From assembly GCA_014649355.1 (NCBI GenBank), contig BMSW01000002.1:310001-374000 (forward strand): 64,000 nt of DNA, in the 5' to 3' direction. This DNA is from Streptomyces althioticus (lineage in GTDB: Bacteria; Actinomycetota; Actinomycetes; Streptomycetales; Streptomycetaceae). How positions within the stretch are numbered: the stretch's first letter is position 1; each line of letters begins with the position of its first letter. Shown here in pieces: positions 1-7,612 of this stretch. Both the position numbers and the translations under genes were made by a program. The notes beneath the pieces were generated by a model. The model ran no database searches and was not told the DNA's origin. It saw only the letters and a list, made by a program, of their open reading frames with translations.

Positions 1-852
1 GTCGGCGATGGGGGTGCCGCGGCCGATGATGCCACGCGGCTTCTGGGGGTTCTTGAAGCGCAGCAGCCCCGCCTCGGGGAGCGGGTTGACGGCGATGATG
101 CGGGCGCCGTTGCGCTTGGCCTCCTCCAGGGCGGAGAGCTGGCGGGGGTGGTTGGAGCCGGGGTTCTGCCCCACGACGAAGATCAGGTCGGCGTGGTGCA
201 TGTCCTCCAGGCTGACCGTGCCCTTGCCGGTGCCGAGGGTCTCGTGCAGGGCGTGGCCGCTGGACTCGTGGCACAGGTTGCTGCAGTCGGGCAGGTTGTT
301 GGTGCCGAAGGCGCGGGCGAACAGCTGGAGCACGAAGGCTGCTTCGTTGCTGGCGCGGCCGGAGGTGTAGAAGACGGCCTCGTCGGGCGAGTCCAGGGAG
401 GTGAGTTCCTGGGCGAGCAGGCCGAACGCGTCGTGCCAGCTGATCGGTTCGTAGTGGTCCGAGTCGGGCCGCTTGACCATGGGTTCGGTGAGCCGGCCCT
501 GGTCGTTGAGCCACTTGTCGGAGCGGCGGGCGAGCTCGGACACCGGGTGGTCGCGGAAGAAGTCGCGGCTGATCCGGCGGGTGGTCGCCTCGTCGTTGAT
601 GTGCTTGGCGCCGTTCTCGCAGTACTCGTTGCGGTGCCGGTGTCCCGGGGCCGGGTCGGCCCAGGCGCAGCCGGGGCAGTCGATGCCGTCGACCTGGTTC
701 ATGGTCAGCAGCGTCTGCCCGGTGCGCACGGGGGTGGTCTGCTCGAGGGAGTACTCCAGCGCGTGCATCACCGCGGGAGCTCCCGTGGCCCATTTCTTGG
801 GCGGTGTCACGGTGAGCCGCTCCTGGGAACCGTCGTCGGGCCGCTCGGGCAT
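1..852 (-). CDS. FdhF/YdeP-family molybdopterin oxidoreductase, 3' part missing
   Basis: N-terminal 284 codons of a formate-dehydrogenase-H-like alpha subunit; the rest lies beyond the left edge. Visible landmarks are TMNQVDGIDCPGCAWADP near residues 45-60, HEYCENGAKH-like text (NEYCENGAKHIND), SDHYEPISWHDAF, the YTSGRASNEAAF segment and DCSNLCHESSG, all typical of the YdeP group of bis-MGD enzymes. The family is cytoplasmic and its substrate is poorly known; YdeP is linked to acid resistance in E. coli. The ATG at 852 is followed by MPERPDDGSQERL. The gene diverges from phzF across about 200 bases. Confidence 0.9.
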   Translation of the reverse strand, partial: MPERPDDGSQERLTVTPPKKWATGAPAVMHALEYSLEQTTPVRTGQTLLTMNQVDGIDCPGCAWADPAPGHRHRNEYCENGAKHINDEATTRRISRDFFRDHPVSELARRSDKWLNDQGRLTEPMVKRPDSDHYEPISWHDAFGLLAQELTSLDSPDEAVFYTSGRASNEAAFVLQLFARAFGTNNLPDCSNLCHESSGHALHETLGTGKGTVSLEDMHHADLIFVVGQNPGSNHPRQLSALEEAKRNGARIIAVNPLPEAGLLRFKNPQKPRGIIGRGTPIAD

Positions 853-993
853 GGACTCTCCTTCACCGGACACGCGGACGCCCTCCAGTCTCACGCTCCC
901 GCCGGAGGGCGGCCACATGATCTTCCGCCGATGGGGTGGCTCCGGCCGCAGGCGGCCGGGAGGAAGCGCGGGCCTCGGGTTCCCCTTCGGCGG

Positions 994-1038
994 CCGGGGG
1001 AACATCACGATCTGCGCCGCCGGGGGAACATCACGATC
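994..1038. repeat. Two 19-bp direct repeats in front of the phzF-like gene
   Basis: The 19-mer CCGGGGGAACATCACGATC occurs at 994-1012 and again at 1020-1038, a 26-bp period. GTTCCCC at 979-985 pairs with GGGGAAC at 997-1003, so the first copy also sits in a short inverted repeat. The second copy ends 21 bases before the ATG of the PhzF gene. The layout fits tandem regulator sites, but no regulator is known; a local duplication is the alternative. Confidence 0.6.
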
Positions 1039-1059
1039 GGCGCGCACGTTGTCGGGCGT

Positions 1060-1938
1060 ATGACAACAACCGCGTCGCGGCCCGATGTGCTGCGGTACAC
1101 CGCCTTCTCCGGCGACCCGGCGGGCGGCAACCCCGCCGGGGTGGTGCTGGACGCCAGTGCGCTGGACGACGGGGAGATGCTGGCCGTCGCCGCCGAACTC
1201 GGGTACTCGGAGTCCGCCTTCCTGACCGGCCCGCCCGAGGGGCTGGACGGCCCGGAGGGACGGACGTACCGGATCCGCTACTTCAGCCCCAAGGCCGAGG
1301 TGCCGTTCTGCGGGCACGCGACCGTCACGGCCGCCGTCGCTCTCGCCGAGCGGCAGGGTCCGGGGCCGCTGCTGTTCGCGACGCAGGCCGGACCGGTGCC
1401 CGTCGAGGTGACGGCGGCGGAGGACGGCACGTTGCGGGCCACGCTCACCAGCGTCGAGCCGCACGTCGAGGAGGTCACCGACGCGGATCTGGCGGAGGCG
1501 CTGGCCGCGCTGGACTGGCCCGCCGCCGACCTCGACCCGGCCTTCCCGCCGCGCGTCGCGTACGCCGGCGCCCGCCATCTGGTGCTGGCGGCGGCCACCC
1601 GCGCCCGTCTGGCCGACCTGCACTACGACTTCGCGCGTCTCGAAGCGCTGATGCACCGCCTGGACCTGACCACCGTGCAACTGGTGTGGCGGGAGTCGCC
1701 GACGCTGTTCCACGTGCGGGACCCGTTCCCCGTGGGCGGGGTCGTCGAGGACCCGGCGACGGGGGCGGCGGCCGCCGCGTTCGGCGGGTACGCCCGTGAG
1801 CTGGGCCTGGTGCCCGAGGACGCCGTCCTCACGCTGCGTCAGGGCGAGGACCTGGGGCGTCCCGGCGAACTCACGGTGACCTTGCGGGCGGGCGACCCCC
1901 GGGTGCGGGTGAGCGGCGCGGGCGTACGGATCGGCTGA
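1060..1938 (+). CDS. PhzF-family isomerase/epimerase-like protein
   Basis: 292-residue protein of the PhzF family, named for the isomerase of phenazine synthesis; most members have no known substrate. The N-terminus has the signature YTAFSGDPAGGNPAGVVLDA. The conserved acidic residue is in LGYSESAFL, FCGHATVTAAVAL follows, and the C-terminal half carries VEDPATGAAAAAFGGY. Length and domain order match the family (two diaminopimelate-epimerase-like halves). The ATG at 1060 was chosen because family similarity begins there; the frame stays open far upstream only because GC-rich DNA lacks stops. No phenazine genes are nearby, so a housekeeping or detoxifying role is more likely. Confidence 0.9.
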   Translation: MTTTASRPDVLRYTAFSGDPAGGNPAGVVLDASALDDGEMLAVAAELGYSESAFLTGPPEGLDGPEGRTYRIRYFSPKAEVPFCGHATVTAAVALAERQGPGPLLFATQAGPVPVEVTAAEDGTLRATLTSVEPHVEEVTDADLAEALAALDWPAADLDPAFPPRVAYAGARHLVLAAATRARLADLHYDFARLEALMHRLDLTTVQLVWRESPTLFHVRDPFPVGGVVEDPATGAAAAAFGGYARELGLVPEDAVLTLRQGEDLGRPGELTVTLRAGDPRVRVSGAGVRIG

Positions 1939-2022
1939 CGGCGGGCGTCGGTGAGGACACGCGTGGTAGCGGTGCGGCAGGCGGGGCACACTGAGGAAGA
2001 AACCCGAACGACAGGTGGGGCC

Positions 2023-2556
2023 ATGCCTGCAGCAGCCGCGCAGTCCGTCGAAGAGGCGATCGAGGTCGCCGTTCCCGTGCACACCGCCTACAACCAGTGG
2101 ACCCAGTTCAAGACCTTCCCCCGCTTCATGCGCTGGGTAAGGGGCGTCGAGCAGCTCCGCCCGAACCTCACCCGGTGGGAGATCGGCACCGGCTGGGCGA
2201 CCCGGACGTACATGGCGGAGGTCGTCGAGCAGCATCCCGACGAGCTGATCGCGTGGCAGGGCCTCGGCCGCTGGGCCGGGCACCGGGGCGAGGTCGCCTT
2301 CCGCGCCCTCGCCCCGAACCGCACGGAGATCGTGGTGCGCCTGCGGTCCGTGGCCCGGCCGACGCGGCGGCATCTGCTGCACCGGACGCCGGTGACGCCG
2401 CGGCTGATCCGGTCCGAGCTGGCCCGCTTCAAACAGTTCATCGAAGGGGTGGGCCAGGAATCCGGCGCCTGGCGCGGGGTCATCCGCAAGGGGCAGGTGT
2501 GGCCCCAGGAGGAGAAGCCGCCGAGGAGCCGGGTGGCGGGCTGGCCGGTCGGCTGA
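2023..2556 (+). CDS. SRPBCC (START-like) family protein, cyclase/dehydrase type
   Basis: 177-residue protein of the polyketide cyclase / SRPBCC fold. Recognisable features are EAIEVAVPVHTAYNQWTQF near residues 10-28, FPRFMRWVRGVEQL, and the strand pattern ending in RTEIVVRLRSVARP. In streptomycetes such proteins lie in stress or membrane clusters and probably bind a hydrophobic ligand; the ligand is unknown. The ATG at 2023 follows AGGTGGGG at a good distance. The next gene begins about 110 bases downstream on the same strand, so co-transcription with the small acidic protein and hemerythrin gene is possible. Confidence 0.8.
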   Translation: MPAAAAQSVEEAIEVAVPVHTAYNQWTQFKTFPRFMRWVRGVEQLRPNLTRWEIGTGWATRTYMAEVVEQHPDELIAWQGLGRWAGHRGEVAFRALAPNRTEIVVRLRSVARPTRRHLLHRTPVTPRLIRSELARFKQFIEGVGQESGAWRGVIRKGQVWPQEEKPPRSRVAGWPVG

Positions 2557-2667
2557 AACGCGGGCGCGAGAGCCGTAGAAACTGCGGGAGCTGCGAAAAA
2601 GACCGCTCCGAGGTGCGCGGTCCGGCCCGTCGGGGGAACCCGGCGCCCGGAACCGACCTGAGGAGCG

Positions 2668-2826
2668 ATGATGAGCACCCCTGACGACAAGGACGTCACC
2701 CACCCGCTGGAGCAGGAGACGGGCGAGAGGGACGTCCCGCCGGAGGAGGACGGGACCCGCGACCAGGAGACGCCCGACGGCGACGACGGCCAGGACTCCG
2801 GCGACACGTCCGGGGGACGGCCGTGA
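2668..2826 (+). CDS. Small acidic hypothetical protein (52 aa)
   Basis: A 52-residue reading frame starting ATGATG after GAGGAG, with the second ATG at 2671 equally possible. It is extremely rich in Asp, Glu, Gly and Pro, has no Cys and no hydrophobic stretch, and looks intrinsically disordered. Its TGA overlaps the GTG of the hemerythrin gene by four bases (GTGA), the arrangement of translationally coupled genes. That coupling is the main reason to accept it as real. I recognise no family and assign no function. Confidence 0.6.
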   Translation: MMSTPDDKDVTHPLEQETGERDVPPEEDGTRDQETPDGDDGQDSGDTSGGRP

Positions 2827-3510
2827 CCGCGCCCGCCGTGTCGATCTCCGAACAGGACGCCGACGCGCTCGGCGGGGACGACAGCATCCTGATGCGGCAG
2901 CGCCGGGACCACGCACGGCTCGACGCGATGATGAACCGCTGGTTGTCCGAGGACCTGCCGCCCGGCGAACTCGACGCGCTGTGGCTGGACATCGTCCAGC
3001 TCGTGTTCTCCCACGCCTTCGCCGAGGAGACCGTGCTGTGGCCGCTGCTGCGGCGCGTCTCGCCCGACGGGGAGGAGCTGACCCGGCAGGTCGAGGAGGA
3101 GCACCAGGCGATCAACGATCTCGTCGCGCGGATCGAGAGCTCCCCCGACGACCCCCGGCGCGCGGAGTGGATCCGGGAGGCGTTCGCGCTGATCCGTCAG
3201 GACATCCGCGACGAGGAGGACGAGCTGCTGCCGCGGCTGCGGACCGTTCGACGACCGCAAGCTGCGCCGTGTCGGCGCGGCGTGGGAGGCCGTACGGGCG
3301 ACCGCCCCGACCCGGCCGCACCCGGGCGTCCCACGGCGGCCGCCGGGCAACGCGCTGCGGGGCGTGCCGCTCAGTGCCTTCGACCGCCTGCGGGACCTGG
3401 CACCGGGCAGCGGCCCGGCCGCCCGCCGCGCCTCGCTGGCGGCAGCGGGTGCGGTCGCGGCCGGATGCGCGGTCGTGCTGGCGGTACGTGCCGTGCGCCG
3501 GCACGGCTGA
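2823..3510 (+). pseudogene. Hemerythrin-domain protein with frameshift near 3240-3247
   Basis: The first 140 codons from the GTG at 2823 encode a hemerythrin HHE domain: MRQRRDHARLDAMMNRWL, VFSHAFAEETVLWPLL, EEEHQAINDLVARI and IRDEEDELLPRL supply the expected His and Glu iron ligands. After LLPRLR this frame turns into a Pro/Arg-rich run. The frame shifted by one base continues sensibly as FDDRKLRRVGAAWEAVR and PHPGVPRRPPGNAL, then a C-terminal hydrophobic helix (AAAGAVAAGCAVVLAVRAV) ending at TGA 3508-3510. One extra base or two missing bases around 3240-3247 explains it. It may be a real mutation or a sequencing error. Confidence 0.75.
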
Positions 3511-3594
3511 AACGTCGTCCTGGCGGCCCTTGCCGCCCGCAGGCACGGCTGGAACGTCGTCCTGGCGGCCCTTGCCGTCCGCCGGCAGGGCTGA
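3469..3594 (+). repeat. 42-bp tandem duplication of the hemerythrin gene tail
   Basis: Three degenerate copies of a 42-bp unit lie head to tail at about 3469-3510, 3511-3552 and 3553-3594. Read in the shifted hemerythrin frame they give CAVVLAVRAVRRHG-stop, NVVLAALAARRHGW and NVVLAALAVRRQG-stop. The first TGA corresponds to TGG (Trp) in the next copy. The C-terminal membrane-helix coding segment has therefore been duplicated, and one base change decides whether the added copies are translated. Confidence 0.75.
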
Positions 3595-3603
3595 GATGAC
3601 GGA

Positions 3604-4293
3604 TCATGCGGCGCCGCGTCCCCGGCGGGAGCCCGCGTACGCGGCGTCGCGCAGCCGGTTGAGGCGTCCGGCGGGGCGCAGACCGGGCAGGCTGTGGGCG
3701 ACGGGGTCGTAGGACACCGTGGTCTCCGCCGGTGCGGGATGCACCGCTTCGAGGGTGAGCGACGCGAACGGCCGCCAGGCCTCGTCGCCCGCGGCGGCGC
3801 ACAGCCTGAACAGGACGGGACGGCAGGCGAGTTCCTGCCACAGCGTCGGCCGGGGCGTGTGCGGCGGGTCGAGCATCGGGAAGGCGGCGAGCACCCGCTC
3901 GCACGCCCCCGTCCGGTAGGCCAGGAGGGTGGAGTACGCCCCGGTGAGGGCGTCGGGACGGAGCAGCGGCACGTGGCGGCCGAGGCGGCCGGTGCCGCTG
4001 GACGTGAACAGCAGGTCGAGCGGCCAGTCGGGGCCGCCCGCGTCCTCGACGCGGACGGCCAGGCCGAGGGCGTCCGGGAGCCGTCGGGGTGTGCCCAGGG
4101 CGTGGGACCAGCGCACGACCGCCGGATAGGAGGCGTGCCGGTCCAGCCAGGGCTCGCCCCACGGACGTTCGCCGCGTCCAGCCACGTGCAGGGTGCCGGA
4201 GCACAGCACCCCGGTGGGATGGACGGCGGGCGCGTCCCGCCACCGGGCCACCCGTTCGGCGGCCCGGCGGGCGGTGTCCCGTACACGCGCCAC
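3604..4293 (-). CDS. Catalase-fold-like protein (often labelled phosphodiesterase)
   Basis: 229-residue protein. The segments GTLHVAG, SYPAVVRWSHALGTPRRLPD, ALGLAVRVEDAGG and LDLLFTSSGTGRLG resemble the strand order of the small catalase-like/SrpA group (VRFS...PDVRGMAVK...DLL), though I see no certain haem-ligand tyrosine motif. Streptomycete homologues are often annotated phosphodiesterase without evidence. The gene ends the minus-strand redox run, 9 bases after the alcohol dehydrogenase stop, and is probably co-transcribed with it. Function is inferred only from fold resemblance and neighbours. Confidence 0.6.
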   Translation of the reverse strand: MARVRDTARRAAERVARWRDAPAVHPTGVLCSGTLHVAGRGERPWGEPWLDRHASYPAVVRWSHALGTPRRLPDALGLAVRVEDAGGPDWPLDLLFTSSGTGRLGRHVPLLRPDALTGAYSTLLAYRTGACERVLAAFPMLDPPHTPRPTLWQELACRPVLFRLCAAAGDEAWRPFASLTLEAVHPAPAETTVSYDPVAHSLPGLRPAGRLNRLRDAAYAGSRRGRGAA

Positions 4294-4302
4294 GGACGTC
4301 CC

Positions 4303-5478
4303 TCAGAGCCCCGGGCGGATGACCGCGCGGACGCAGCCGTCGGTCTTGTGCTTGAACATGTCGTACGCGGTGGGGGCGTCGTCCAGGGACACCGAGTGGG
4401 TGGCCAGGTGGGCGGTGGAGATCTCCCCGGCGGCGAGCCGGTCGAGGAGCATCGGGATGTAGCGCTGGCCGTGCATCTGCGATCCGCGCACGGTGAGCCC
4501 CTTGTTGATCACCGCGCCGAGCGGGAACTTGTCGACGGCGCCCGCGAACACCCCGAGGATGAACACGGTGCCGCCCTTGCGGCAGGCGTGGATGGCGTGA
4601 CGGACGGCGGTGGGGCGGTCCGTCTGGAGGCGCAGCTGCTGCTTGGCCTGGTCGTACAGGTGCATGGGTCCGTCGCTGTGGGCCTCCATGCCGACCGCCT
4701 CGATGCACACGTCGGGGCCGCGTCCGCCGGTGCGTTCGCGCAGTTCCGCCGCGACGTCGGTGGTGGTGTAGTCGATGGTCTCGGCGCCGATGTACCGCTC
4801 GGTCATCTCCAGGCGTTCGGGGATGCGGTCGATGGCGATGACGCGTTCCGCGCCGAGCAGGATCGCCGCCCGTGCCGCCATCTGGCCGACGGCGCCGCAG
4901 CCCCAGACGGCCACCACGTCACCGGGCTTCACACCGCCGAGGTCCGCACCCATCCACCCGGTGGGCACGGAGTCGGAGACGAACAGGGCGCTGGTGTCGT
5001 CGATGCCCTCGGGGACGGTGAAGGCGCCGTAATCGGCGAAGGGGACGCGCACGTACTCGGCGTGGCTGCCGCGCAGGCCGCCCATGGCGTGGGAGTAGCC
5101 GAAGATGCCGGCGGTCTCGTAGCCGAACAGGGCCTGCCCGACACCGGGGTTGGTGTTGGTGTTGTCGCAGAGCGACCACAGGTCGTTGGCGCAGTACCAG
5201 CAGCGGCCGCAGCCGACGAACGAGGAGACGACGACCCGGTCGCCCACCTTGTGCCGGCGCACCGCCGACCCGGTCTCGACGACCTCGCCGACGAACTCGT
5301 GTCCGATGACGTCGCCGGCCCGCATGGCCGGGATGTACCCGCCGATGAGGTGCAGGTCGGAGCCGCAGGTGGTGCCCGCGACGAGCCGCACGATGATGTC
5401 CTGGTCGTTGCGCAGTTCCGGGTCGGGGACCTGCTCGACGGACAGCTTGTTGACGCCTTCCCAGCACAGGGCCTTCAC
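4303..5478 (-). CDS. Zinc-dependent alcohol/formaldehyde dehydrogenase
   Basis: 391-residue medium-chain dehydrogenase of the glutathione-dependent formaldehyde dehydrogenase-like group. Catalytic zinc ligands appear in TTCGSDLHLIGG and GHEFVGEVV. The structural zinc lobe is GCGRCWYCANDLWSLC (four Cys), and VWGCGAVGQMAARAAI is the NAD(P)-binding turn. It likely oxidises an alcohol or aldehyde adduct in the cytoplasm. The start is GTG at 5478, overlapping the TGA of the upstream membrane-anchored gene by four bases, so the two are translationally coupled. Length is normal for the group. Confidence 0.9.
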   Translation of the reverse strand: MKALCWEGVNKLSVEQVPDPELRNDQDIIVRLVAGTTCGSDLHLIGGYIPAMRAGDVIGHEFVGEVVETGSAVRRHKVGDRVVVSSFVGCGRCWYCANDLWSLCDNTNTNPGVGQALFGYETAGIFGYSHAMGGLRGSHAEYVRVPFADYGAFTVPEGIDDTSALFVSDSVPTGWMGADLGGVKPGDVVAVWGCGAVGQMAARAAILLGAERVIAIDRIPERLEMTERYIGAETIDYTTTDVAAELRERTGGRGPDVCIEAVGMEAHSDGPMHLYDQAKQQLRLQTDRPTAVRHAIHACRKGGTVFILGVFAGAVDKFPLGAVINKGLTVRGSQMHGQRYIPMLLDRLAAGEISTAHLATHSVSLDDAPTAYDMFKHKTDGCVRAVIRPGL

Positions 5479-5951
5479 AGCACTCCCTCCCCGCCGGAGC
5501 GGCGGCCGATCAGTCCGACGAGCCGGCCGCCCGGCGTGGGCCGGGTCGTCGGCGGTGAGTCGGGGAGCATGATCTCCCCGGCTTCCAGCAGCGCCTTCGC
5601 CTCGCGCAGCGCCCGCCGTACGTCCTGGCGCGGGTCCTGCCCGGCGAGGCGCGCGGGCACGGAGGTCGCGGCCGGCGGTGTCGGCTCCCTGAGCCGGGCG
5701 GCCAGTTCCGTGCCGCGGTCACCCGGCGCGGGCCGCGTGCGTACGTCGATACGGTCGGCGAGCCGTTCCAGCGGCTCGGGCAGCTTGCCGTCCCGGCGGA
5801 CGTCCTCCTCGGGGCGGTTGACCGTCACGGTGAGCCATCGGTCGCCCGCCCGGTCGTCACCGGTCCCGGCGCCGTGTGCCGCCGCCCCGGCCTTCCGGGC
5901 CGCCGCGACGCCGACGGCGGCGACGGGAACCATCCACAACGCCCTCTTCAT
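5475..5951 (-). CDS. Membrane-anchored hypothetical protein next to alcohol dehydrogenase
   Basis: 158-residue protein starting MKRALWMVPVAAVGVAAARK: a basic start then one hydrophobic helix, so it is probably an N-terminally anchored membrane protein. The body has a beta-rich part (DRWLTVTVNRPEEDV, RIDVRTRPAPGDRGTELAARL) resembling SRPBCC-like proteins found beside formaldehyde dehydrogenases in actinomycetes. The C-terminal part, DPRQDVRRALREAKALLEAGE, is helical. ATG 5951 follows GGAGG at seven bases; starting further upstream would place an unlikely proline-rich stretch in front. Function unknown; coupling to the dehydrogenase suggests a joint role. Confidence 0.65.
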   Translation of the reverse strand: MKRALWMVPVAAVGVAAARKAGAAAHGAGTGDDRAGDRWLTVTVNRPEEDVRRDGKLPEPLERLADRIDVRTRPAPGDRGTELAARLREPTPPAATSVPARLAGQDPRQDVRRALREAKALLEAGEIMLPDSPPTTRPTPGGRLVGLIGRRSGGEGVL

Positions 5952-6074
5952 CCACTGCCTCCTGCTCCAACTGGCCTCGAGTTGCGCGCCGGGTTTCCCC
6001 GGCGGGTGAGGCGAAACGGCCGACGGCGGCACCGGTCGCGGGCGGGGCAAGGGCCCCGGGTCCGCACGGCCGGA

Positions 6075-6617
6075 TCACTCACCGGTCGTTCTGTCCACCA
6101 GGGCGCCGTACGTCAGTTGCAGCGCGTCCGCGCCCGCCAGTGCGGTCAGGGCCCCCATGGCGGTGCGGGTGGCGCGCGGCCACAGGAGCTGCCCCGCCGT
6201 GAGGCTGGAGGCGACCCAGACGCTCACGCAGAAGGGACAGGTCACCAGCTCGCCGACCGTGGCCTTGCGGTCGTCGGACCGCGCCTCCTCGTGCAGTTCG
6301 GCGGGCCCCTGCGGACCGACGAAGGTGGTGAAAGGGGCCCGCAGGGGGCTGGTCACCGACGCTTTGCTCAGCAGCCGGCTGAGCCGGAACGTGGCGACGG
6401 CGGTCAGTGCCACGTCCCACGGCGCCGGCCGGTCCGGCAGCGGGCGGCCCCGCCGCCGCACCAGCAGGGCCCAGCCCGTGGTGTAGGCGGCGAACGCCGA
6501 CATGGCGACGGCATAACCGCGGATCGGACGGTCGCCGTCCTCCGCGTACGTGTCCTCGACGCGGCGCAGCATCCCCTTCACCCGGGACACGGCACCCCCC
6601 TCGGCCGTTCCGGTCAC
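6075..6617 (-). CDS. DUF1360 family membrane protein
   Basis: 180-residue protein with two or three hydrophobic segments. It has the DUF1360 core: DVALTAVATFRLSRLLSKASVTSPLR, then VTCPFCVSVWVASSL, and ADALQLTYGAL near the end. The CPFC pair and following hydrophobic helix are conserved in the family, whose role is unknown; Bacillus members include a spore protein. The start is GTG 6617, overlapping the TGA of the Rieske gene by four bases. It therefore belongs to the same operon as the Rieske/DUF2231 and molybdoenzyme genes. Confidence 0.85.
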   Translation of the reverse strand: MTGTAEGGAVSRVKGMLRRVEDTYAEDGDRPIRGYAVAMSAFAAYTTGWALLVRRRGRPLPDRPAPWDVALTAVATFRLSRLLSKASVTSPLRAPFTTFVGPQGPAELHEEARSDDRKATVGELVTCPFCVSVWVASSLTAGQLLWPRATRTAMGALTALAGADALQLTYGALVDRTTGE

Positions 6618-7573
6618 GACGTGCGCCCTCCGTCCGTCCCCGGCGTCGCCCCGGCCGTCGCCGCGCCCTCCACGGTGTCCGGTACGCCGTCGCCCGGCAG
6701 CCGCACCTCGACGTGGCCGTCGACCACCCGGGTGTCGAAGGCGGGCTGGGGCGCGGTGGCGGGGCCTTCGACGTTCCAGCCGTCGGAGAGCCGGAAGACG
6801 CTGCCGTGCCAGGGGCACTGGACGCAGCCGTCGGCGACGGTGCCCTCGGACAGCGGTCCCGCCAGGTGGCTGCACCGTTCGGCGAGGGCGTGGACCTCCC
6901 CGCCGCTCTCCCGCACCACCAGCACCGGTACGTCGTCCACGACGCACCGCACGGCCTCGCCGGCCGGGAAGTCGTCGACGCCGCCGACGCGGTGCCAGCC
7001 GTCGCGGACGACGTGCGGCACCTCCTCTGCGTGGTTGGCGCCGGCCGCCTGCCGGTACGCCAGATGGCCGCCGAGCAGGCCGCCGACGCCGACCGCGGTG
7101 AGCCCGAGGTAGCCGAGGACGCGTCCCTTCGCGCCCTTGCCGCTGAGGCGCATCACCAGTGAGGCGCCGTAGAGGCCCACGGCGGCCGTGTTGGCCCAGG
7201 CGTGGACAAGACCCACGCGCTGCTGCTCGCGGCGGAGTTCCGCCCAGTCGACGAGGCCCGACAGGGCGGCGGGGGCGGCCCCGGCGAGCCCCAGGGCCAC
7301 CAGGAGGTCCGCCTGCCGGGACCGGCCGGGTTTGACGTCCAGCACGGCGGCGGACATCCAGCTGCCGAGGGGCAGGTGGATGGCCATGGGGTGCACGGGG
7401 TGGCCGAGCCACGTGCCGTGGAGCACGTCCCGGACACGGCCGAGCGGCAGCGCGCGTACGCGCGCGCCGAGCATGTCGATCAGCTGGTCACGGCCGGGAT
7501 CGCGCTCCAGCGCGTCCAGCAGCCACAGCATCCGGTTCTGTCCGAGGAGGCGACGCCCAGGCTTCTTGCTCAT
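6614..7573 (-). CDS. DUF2231 membrane domain fused to Rieske [2Fe-2S] domain
   Basis: 319 residues in two parts. Residues about 55-175 form a DUF2231-type four-helix membrane domain beginning GHPVHPMAIHLPLGSWM. Residues about 195-300 are a Rieske ferredoxin domain with cluster ligands in RCSHLAGPLSEG and QCPWHGSVFRLSDG. The protein probably passes electrons at the membrane; its partner is unknown, but the sulfite-oxidase-like gene just upstream is an obvious candidate. ATG 7573 gives MSKKPGRRLLGQN. It is coupled to the DUF1360 gene by overlap. Confidence 0.9.
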   Translation of the reverse strand: MSKKPGRRLLGQNRMLWLLDALERDPGRDQLIDMLGARVRALPLGRVRDVLHGTWLGHPVHPMAIHLPLGSWMSAAVLDVKPGRSRQADLLVALGLAGAAPAALSGLVDWAELRREQQRVGLVHAWANTAAVGLYGASLVMRLSGKGAKGRVLGYLGLTAVGVGGLLGGHLAYRQAAGANHAEEVPHVVRDGWHRVGGVDDFPAGEAVRCVVDDVPVLVVRESGGEVHALAERCSHLAGPLSEGTVADGCVQCPWHGSVFRLSDGWNVEGPATAPQPAFDTRVVDGHVEVRLPGDGVPDTVEGAATAGATPGTDGGRTS

Positions 7574-7612
7574 GGGCGCTGAGTTTCCCCACGCGCGGCG
7601 GGCAAACGGCGG

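Noticed and set aside
148..1059. Long plus-strand open frame upstream of, and in frame with, the phzF-like gene
   Set aside because: It is antisense to the clearly recognisable molybdoenzyme gene; PhzF similarity starts only at 1060.
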